Source: Madurella fahalii (lineage: Eukaryota; Ascomycota; Sordariomycetes; Sordariales). Taken from it: DNA of 64,000 bases. Positions 56,701 to 64,000 of this stretch are shown one piece after another (position 1 is the stretch's first letter; each line of letters opens with the position of its first letter). Below the pieces are notes generated by a model. That model worked only from the letters and a program-made list of their open reading frames with translations. It was not told the origin of the DNA and ran no database searches. The translations under genes and the position numbers were made by a program. The stretch is taken from NCBI GenBank assembly GCA_029876055.1, contig CM056875.1:5915001-5979000 (forward strand). Direction: 5' to 3'.

Positions 56701-58914
56701 ATAGTGCACGTCGGTGCTATTGATCGTGTTCATCAGCTCGATCAGCGACGACTTGAAGATGCCGCCTAGTGTGGGCTTGCGGTTGACCGCGACACCGATT
56801 CTCCTCCCTGCCGCGGGTGTCACTGCTTTCGACGTCGCCGACGCAACGTCCTTCTCCCGCACTGCCGACGCCGCTTCCAGCACCGAACCAAGGAACCTGT
56901 TGGTTGAAGCGCGAAGGATCGCCATGTGCTCATCCGGAACCGTGTCACGATTCTTTTCTATGAAACCGTCTGACTCGTACGTGACGTCGATAGCATAATG
57001 GCAGACGGTGAAGGTAGACTTGCCGAACCTGGGCTTCTTGTAGAACTTGTGCTTGTCGGCAGCGTAGTTGTGGTGCAGCTTGGTCACAAACTGCTCATCA
57101 GAGCCCATGGGCAGCCTCGACTCTTCGTCCAACAGCGACAGAATGCCGAGCTTGCCCTCGATCAGGTCGATACAGGGCTGGTTGTCAGCAAAGTCGATGA
57201 AGGTCCAGTCAATCTGCTCCCTCAGATACTCCTCCTGCTCCAGCTTGAAAACGTGCTGGTTGAACTCCTGCTGCAGCTTCTCGTTGGCATAGTTGATACA
57301 GAACTGCTCGAAGGAGTTCTTGGCGAAGTGTTCAAAACCATAAATATCGAGGACGCCAATGAAGGAGTGGACCCGGTTGAGCACCTCCTCGGTTGCTAGA
57401 CTCTGATTGATGATCTCGACCAGCCAGTCAAAGAGGCTAGAGTAGATGAATTTGGCGACTGAGTCCCTGACGACGATTGCTTGAGCCTGGGACAGGTTGG
57501 ATATGATCTTCTCGCCGCGTGTAACAAGCTGCTTCTTGACAATCCACTTGGCGAACTCGGAAGCATCGATACCAAGGATGTCGCAGGCCTTCACCAAGGA
57601 CGGCTCGTTCGCGGAGAGCACGCTGTCGTTGCGAGATGCGCCAATTTTGACGTTGCCCAGATGGAGGAGGCCGGCAAGCAGCTTGAAAACCGCAGCTTGG
57701 TCGGCGTCGCTCACGCCGATTGTCTTAAGGGACTGCTTGGTCGCAATGAACTCGGCCCTGTCGTCCACGCCATCAATCGTCGGCGTGTTGCCTTGGTTCA
57801 GGTAGTCAAACTGCTCGACCGGCAACAGACCAAGTTCCTGACGTTCCTTGTCCGACACTCCCGCCACCAGCTGGTAAAAGATGTGGTAGTTCCTCTCCTT
57901 CAGAGGCTGGAAGACCAGTCTCGACCGTTCCAACAGATATGTCCTGATCTTGGCGCCGATGATGTTGGTGCCCTTATCAAACATGATCTCGATGTACTTG
58001 CCGAAACGCGAAGAGTTGTCGTTTCTCGTCGTCTTTGCGTTCCCGAAAGCTTCCATGATTGGGTTGGTCGCTAGAATAGCCTCCTCGGTCTTGCTCATAG
58101 CTTCTGGCCCCTTCTTCGCCCTCGATCCTGGGCTGTCGGGCGATTCTCTTGTGGCGAAGTATCTCATGATATACTTGGCACTAACAGTCTTGCCAGCACC
58201 GGACTCACCGGACACAACGATGGTCTGGTTCTTGTTATCCCGCAACATGTCCCTATAAGACGGTCAGACAACATCCCCGAACGTCACCGAGGACCTGCAG
58301 CCAGCGCGGAACCATACATGAAAGCTTCCTCGGCAATGGCGAACAGATGGGGAGCTTGTGTGGCTCTTTGCTTCCCGGCATAGACCTGGACCATGCCGGG
58401 GACGTAGAGCGAGTCGACGCGAGCGAACGGATTTGTCGCGATCAGAACTATACCCGAGTATGTGTAGATCTCCTTCTGGGCATATCGGAGACGGATGGCC
58501 TGCAAGACTGGCAGCAGCGAGGGTCGTCAGCATCATGATCCTTCAATCTCCAAAGCCAGAAAGGGACATTAGTTACCGGCAGGCTCGTTGAGATGGGAGA
58601 GATTTGTCAGGTCATCGCTTGCTTCGAGCATGGTGGGATTCATCAACGGCGGCAGTGACGGGTCATTCCCGGACTGGAGGGCCTCGAGGGAGACCTCGAG
58701 CGTCTTGGTCTGCAGACAAGGACGGCTTAGCAACGGCATTGTAGACTCCGCGCCGAGGTACATGGTGGGAACTCCCTACCTCGCCATTCTCTAACTGGAA
58801 CTCGAGCACGACTTTGGACCCGTCTATCGTCTTCTTGATGACCTCGGACGCAACCCAGCCCTCGGTTGCGTCGGGCTGCCACGCTCTGGTGCCGACATCA
58901 TAGCTCTCCGACAT
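53771..58914 (-). CDS. MYO2: class V myosin heavy chain
   Basis: Actin motor that carries secretory vesicles to the hyphal tip. Seven exons: 58914-58780, 58709-58577, 58507-58318, 58252-54403, 54347-54274, 54219-54005 and 53946-53771, giving about 1,590 aa. An SH3-like start (VGTRAWQPDATEGWV) precedes the motor: P-loop GESGAGKT, switch I NDNSSRFGK and switch II DIYGFE, where the following Phe becomes HF. The neck has six IQ motifs (for example AAITIQRVWRGHKQRKEF). A coiled coil of about 130 residues follows. The globular DIL cargo domain includes NDLLMRRNFLSWKRGLQINY and TLQLEHLMQATKLL. The small introns cluster at both gene ends, and the 3,850-nt exon is uninterrupted. Confidence 0.97.
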
Positions 58915-60894
58915 TGGGCGCGATGGGGGGAGGTGGAGCTAGCGAAACGGTGGTTGTGGAGGTTAGCTCGGGTGTTGCACTCTTGCCGCGAACTGCGGGA
59001 AGAAAACCGGGGCGTTGTTGTCAGAGACAAGGTGGGCTCGTGGTCGGTCAGCCGGACAGCGGTGCGGCTAACGGACGCGGGCGGAACGGGGAGGCGGACG
59101 GTCTGCTCGGGACGAAGGCATTCATGAAAGAACGGGCCGTTGGGCGGTCACCAGGTACCTAAGCTTTGGCAGGATAGAATCTCCGCTCTCCCTTGGCGCA
59201 AATAAGCGTCGAGGGTGTCGGAAGGGTTCGAACAGCGCGGTAGAGAATTGGACGCGTCGAGGGGGCTCCGGGCGTGCTGCTCGAGGGGAAACGAGAACAC
59301 AGCGCAAGAAAATGTCGGGAAGTCGGTCGATAGATGCTAGGGGGCTGAAAAAATAAGGTGCATGGGTGCGCTGTAAGTTAGGTATGTGATAAGGGGAAAC
59401 ATGCGTTACAATCGGTAGGGGGGACGGCAGAGCACAGACTCTGGGGGTTGGTCACCGCGCACCAGTTAAAGCAGCGGCAGAACAAGAAATGCTCGAGCTC
59501 CAACTGACTGGTGGTTGTTGGCTGACAGAAGACCAGAGTCCTCTTGTTTCGATGAAAGCAGTTGGACGGTCAAGAGGAAACTTGGGCCGCTCGGGCCAGG
59601 TTGAGGGCGTCATGTTCATTCAGCCCCGCCGGTCTCTAAAGGCATCGAACCATCGTCTGCTTGAATCACACCTATTCCGTCTACATTTGATATGTAGTTT
59701 AGATGCCCGTCCCAGTTGCAGACAAATCCCGCGGCAAATCCGTTATGGACCTTCATACACCGTTGAATCACCAGCTAGTTCCTACGTAGTACCATACATA
59801 GCACAAGTCGAGAGAACTCGGGCAAGATGTGCCCTGCCAGCCATTCTCAACACCACCCCCTCCCAAAAATCGCACAAGAAGGGGATGGGGGAATCGGGGA
59901 TGTTGCATGAAAGCGAAAGGGCGGGGAGGTCTGCTGCAGGGGTTGTTTACCACCCACAAAGTGGGTCTGGATCCCCACTTGTCTTCCCCAACCATGTGGA
60001 AACATTTTCGCGCTTCTTCACCGACCACTTGCATCGGCGATGGAGTCTGGGAATTGCGTAGAAAATCGGGATGGCCTTTTCTTTTTTTTTTTTTTCCTTC
60101 TCTATTTGTGTGTGTGTATTAACATATTTCATTGCGGCTATGGAGCAATTCTTTTAACTTTTTCCAAGGATTATCGAGGGTAATAATTATTGACACGAAT
60201 ATCAAGCCCGGTGGGAGCTTCAATGGTGACCCGGCTTGGGTAGGTGGAGATAATAAACCCGAGAAGTGCACGTCCGTTATGGATACAAAGCACAAGCAAC
60301 ACCTTCTCTCTTGGCTGGGCTCTGAGCCGAGCACAGAGAGACAAAGCTGCGTCGTGCTGCTAATTTGCAACGTATACAAGCTTCGTTTCGATTCCGGGCT
60401 AAATTTCAAGTGGACTGTTTAAGTTCCATGGTCTCGGCGAGCCGATCCCACGCTCCCACGTTCTAGTGCGTCACGTTCGGCGAACCGCATCCGTTCAAAT
60501 CTCGGAGATACAAACCCCCTGAAAATGATCCGCCTGGGGGATGTTTCAGATGCATGCTCTTATCGACTTCCATCTTTGTCATCCATCCTTTGCTGTCCTT
60601 GCTACTGGACATGATGCAGGAAACACCTTCTTGATATGCAATTTAACTAAAGCCAACCATCCAGTATTTTGTTGAAACCTAGCTTTTTACCGTCTATGGG
60701 TCCCAGTGTTGATGCCGGTATCGTTACCGGTCCGTTTTTCAGCGATACATTCCAAATGCATGCTGGACATGGCATAGGGCTAACGAAAAGGAGCCCACCG
60801 TATGTTGAAATCTCAAGGACTCCGCGGCGCCCGGGGGCCGTTGTCAACTCGTCAACTCCATATATCCCCAAGGATCCCTATACACATGCCTGAT
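58915..60894. other. 2-kb intergenic region
   Basis: Holds the myosin promoter and the 3' flank of the phosphoglycerate dehydrogenase gene. Low-complexity tracts include a T run near 60083-60095 followed by a short GT repeat. No supported gene, and no convincing tRNA despite a B-box-like GTTCAAATCTC near 60494. Confidence 0.5.
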
Positions 60895-61431
60895 TTACTG
60901 CTGGTAAAGAACCCGAGTGAGAATGCGCGAGTTGAGCGAGTCCAAGCTGTCGCGAATTTCTTTGATATCCTCTGTCCTGATGTCGCTAACGTCGGCCATC
61001 AGATACGCGATATCGCCCTTGCTATCCGAGATTTGCTTGTCTACGTTGTGCTCGGCCAGGATCTCGTTGACCTTGCGCAGCACGCCGGGCACATTGCGAT
61101 GGATGTAGATGACGCGCGCGTGATTGTGCTCGTCCAGCGTCAGCGAGCGCATCGTCACCTCGGGCAGGTTGACACTGCCCAGCGTGACGCCCTGGTTGAT
61201 GTAGCGCACCAGCGCCTCGGCCACCTCCACGCCGATGGCCCGCTGCGCTTCCTCGGTGCTGCCGCCGATGTGCGGCGTGAGGATGATGTTATTGAGCCCG
61301 CGCAGGTCCTCGGCCCAAGCGTTAAGGTCATTGACAAAGTAGTCACCGTTGCCCGCGGGCTCGTGTGGGTACACGTCTAGCGCAGCGCCGGCCACTTTCC
61401 CTGAACGCATCGCCTTAATCAGCGCCGGGAT

Positions 61432-61464
<33 letters not shown>

Positions 61465-62456
61465 GTATGAGCCGGTCTTCATGCGCTCGAATTGCGCAAC
61501 CGAGATCAGGTTCTTGGTCTCGGGTGTCTCCGGGACGTGCAGTGTGACAAAGTCGGCCTCCTCCAGCAGGGCGTCGAGCGTCGGCACCTGCCTCGCCGTC
61601 CCGATGGCCATCAGAGTGAGAACGTCGTAGTAGATGACCGACATGCCCATGGCCTCGGCTAAAACCGACAGCTGCGAGCCAATATGGCCGTAGCCGACGA
61701 TGCCGAGCGTCTTCCCGCGAATCTCCCAGCACTTGGCACTGACTTTGTTCCAGGTGCCGCGGTGCATCTCGAGCGAGCGGTCACCCAGCTGGCGCGCGAG
61801 CGTGATGATCTCGGCAATCACTAGCTCGGCAACGCTGCGCGAGTTGGCAAACGGCGAGTTAAAGACTGCAATGCCATGGCGGGCGGCATACTCCAAGTCT
61901 ACCTGGTTGGTGCCAATGCAGAAGCAGCCGATGACCAGCAGGTTCTTGGCCTCTCGCAGGACCTTGGCTGTGAGCTTTGTCTTTGACCGGATGCCAATGA
62001 CATGAACATCCCTGCTTGCTTGTCAGCCCTGATACCGGATCCTGAGCCGTCCGGGGAGCCCGGTGTCTGTAGTGATAACTAATGTCTCCTCCAAGGGGAT
62101 GGAGAGTCCACTTCTGGATACAGAAGATGAGCTTGGGTAGTCTATAACACTCACTTGATTTTCTCAATGAGCTGGTCTTCGGGCAGCGAAGACTTGAGAA
62201 ATTCCACCTGGTAACCCTGAGCCTTCAGAATGTCTCTTCCCGTCTGGTTCACATTCTCCAGCAACAAAATCTTGATATCCTCGGTGTTGAAGGGCTTGAG
62301 CTGCCTGCTCTTAACAGCCCTATCAACGAGGCTTCCAGCCATGAAGCCGCTTTGACTTAGCGGAGGCGAGTGGAAAGTTGTGGAGGGGGACACGCTGAGG
62401 CTGTAGGAAACCGTCTTCCCCAGCGAAGGTTGCGCAATGTCTTTTGGGTTCGTCAT
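60895..62456 (-). CDS. SER3: D-3-phosphoglycerate dehydrogenase (SER3/SER33)
   Basis: First step of the phosphorylated serine pathway: 3-phosphoglycerate to 3-phosphohydroxypyruvate with NAD. Two exons, 62456-62155 and 62011-60895, give 472 aa; the intron is 143 bp with GTGAGT. Motifs: NAD-binding GYGHIGSQ with IGCFCIGTNQVDLEYAA before it; catalytic Arg in LINASRGTVVDI and His in LTPHIGGSTEEAQ; and a C-terminal ACT regulatory domain (HRNVPGVLRKVNEILAEHNV), implying serine feedback. The N-terminal ~50 residues (Ser-rich) are the fungal extension. No serine-pathway neighbour is present, although the seryl-tRNA synthetase gene lies 17 kb away. Confidence 0.96.
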
Positions 62457-63616
62457 GGCGGAAAGGGAGAGATTAGACCAGGGAGAAGGCAGGATTTTAT
62501 CTTCAAGTTATTTACGCTCTGGTAGCCAATGCGAGCATATGTGTCGATGTTCGGAGTCTTGTCATGGTAGGTAGGCCCCGCGGATGGGTCGGATGGTGGG
62601 GTTGCTGGCTTTATAGTGGGGGTTTGAGTCACTGGAAAAGCTGCGGAAAGAAAATCTTTTGGATGACGGAATGCAAGCCCTGCTTTGCAACTTATTAACC
62701 GCTCCGTTTGCCTCCCATGGCGTGTGTAGTTTCATCCCTTTTAGATTTTGCAGCCCCTCGGTTGAATCTCACTCTCGCCAGGTGCTGCATTACCCAGTTT
62801 TGCTATTTTATTGAATCAATATCATTCCATCAAGAAGTTGCCGAGACTAGAGAGTCGTCCTGGCCATAACTTACACGTACCCCGGAGCGCTGTCCGTTTG
62901 TGTATTCCGGTCGGTGACCGAGCCATGCCTATGTGTCAGCGGCTTAGTGGGACTAGAGCTATTGCGCAATGCGTTCCCCTAATTTTCCGGTTCTCGGGAC
63001 CCTTTATTACCAATGACGGGACCATGCCGCTTGCATGAGCCACAGCCTCGCAGGATCGCAGCCTTCCAAGCCTACCCCGACCCGGTTATATGGGTCCGCG
63101 GAGCGATGCCGGAGGGACTGGATGATTTGCACAAACTTCACACAAGCACTGCATAACATGATACTACAAGCCCTGACGAACTCGGAACATTGCTCTGCGA
63201 ATACCGTGACCCAATCCTTAATGATAAGTTTCTCCGGGCCTGGCACCCAAAGCCTCTGTCGCAAACACTTTCTCCTGCCCCTTGTCCGGTCCCCCTTTTA
63301 ACCGCCGTCTATGCCACCACTAGGAAAGTTGCCAAGCATCCTCACACAGTCAAACTCCCTCGGATGGCTTGGTATGGAAAACAACCGAAAATGTCAAGGC
63401 ATGTAAAGGCATGTTCCAAGGCGAACGTCCTCATCGACCACTTGCAAATTAGGATCTATCGGCCTCCAGATTTTCCGTGCACCGCTTGGTTGGCTCCAAG
63501 CTGGGGTCCGTGGTCGGGTTGCTGTGTGCTGGGGATTATATGTGATCAGGCCCAAAGGGTCTGAGGGCTTGCTGCCCTGATTAAGAAGCCCGTGGATCAA
63601 ACCGAGACACCACCGT
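62457..63616. other. intergenic
   Basis: Promoter of the phosphoglycerate dehydrogenase gene and 3' flank of NAP1. No coding sequence recognised; the overlapping short frames on both strands are not family-like. Confidence 0.5.
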
Positions 63617-64000
63617 TTAGCTCTGCTTGCACTCGGTGGGCTCTTGCTTGGGCTTGGAGCCATCATCCTGGATGACGTTAGTACGCACACTTGGGGAAAC
63701 ATAAAGTCACGGAACGCCTACCTCTTCCTCCTCAGACTCATCCTCATCATCATTGTCCTCGCTAGCGTCATCATCGTCCTCGTCGTCCTCGTCGTCAAAG
63801 TCCGCAAGGTCATCCTCATCGAGCTCCTCAAAGGCAAGAGCCTCGCCAGTGAACCAATCGATCGCGCGGGGAATCAGCTTCTCCTTGATATCCTCACCAA
63901 GCTGGTAGTCTAGCTCCAGCCGGTCTTCGATATCAGAAGCAGCGTCGTCGTCATCATCCGTCGGGGCCTTGGGGGGAGAAGAAGTTGAAGAAGGATTCGG
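63617..64000 (-). CDS. NAP1: nucleosome assembly protein NAP1, 3' part (window edge)
   Basis: Histone H2A-H2B chaperone; only the C-terminal part is in the window. Exons seen: from beyond 64000 down to 63722, then 63667-63617 after a 54-bp intron (GTAGGC, CTAAC, CAG). Diagnostic sequence: KAPTDDDDDAASDIEDRLEL, then DYQLGEDIKEKLIPRAIDWF, TGEALAFEEL, a long Asp/Glu tail and the terminal PTECKQS, which matches the NAP1-like ending. At the window edge the conserved SFFNFFSP lies in a different frame from KAPTDDDD; the two meet at a C6 run (plus G6 at 63971-63976). This is an indel, either real or a sequencing error. Confidence 0.9.

Noticed and set aside
60480..60510. B-box-like GTTCAAATCTC suggesting a tRNA
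   Set aside because: No A box at proper distance and no acceptor or anticodon stems could be folded.

Overview
The window is nuclear DNA of a filamentous ascomycete, most likely a Sordariomycete of the order Sordariales (Chaetomiaceae-like). The evidence is compact protein genes with many short introns (about 48-156 bp) carrying GT(A/G)AGT-type donors, CTAAC-like branch sites and AG acceptors. Fungal families are also present (ECM14, Zn2Cys6 regulator, IMO32, class V myosin with DIL tail, URC1), and there is decayed repeat DNA with C-to-T type stop codons typical of RIP. I found no operons, CRISPR arrays or convincing tRNA genes. All gene models below were spliced by eye; for the multi-exon genes each junction was checked for reading phase and family continuity.

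Layout. 0.6-11.2 kb: ECM14 pseudo-carboxypeptidase (+), a large Sec7-PH Arf exchange factor (+) and SRP72 (-). 12.7-17.0 kb is a gene graveyard: a frameshifted accessory gene with an 81-bp tandem repeat, then a wrecked GH115 alpha-glucuronidase gene interrupted by foreign DNA that includes a tRNA-derived SINE-like element. 17.9-22.5 kb: IMO32-type hydrolase (+), Rab18-like GTPase (-), ribosomal protein eS1 (-). A 4.2-kb gene-poor stretch follows.

26.7-31.6 kb: URC1 (GTP cyclohydrolase II homologue of uracil catabolism, -), transcription elongation factor ELF1 (+) and a uracil phosphoribosyltransferase (-). URC1 and the UPRT could act in the same uracil-degradation (URC) pathway. 31.6-35.3 kb is a second repeat-rich graveyard with hairpins, a solo-LTR candidate and a frameshifted aminoglycoside-phosphotransferase-like kinase gene. 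36.4-46.9 kb: WAPL cohesin-release factor (+), Rheb GTPase (+), a 20-exon seryl-tRNA synthetase (-) and a Zn2Cys6 transcription factor (-). 48.7-64 kb: ZUP1/Mug105-like C78 deubiquitinase (+), HAM1 nucleotide-sanitising pyrophosphatase (-), FAP7 (-), myosin V (-), D-3-phosphoglycerate dehydrogenase (-) and the 3' end of NAP1 (-, cut by the window edge).

The most unusual signals are in gene architecture. URC1 needs a 4-nt microexon and SerRS a 9-nt microexon. Three separate genes use GC-AG introns whose donors all begin GCATG. Four introns are a multiple of three without a stop codon, so simple ORF calling silently retains them.
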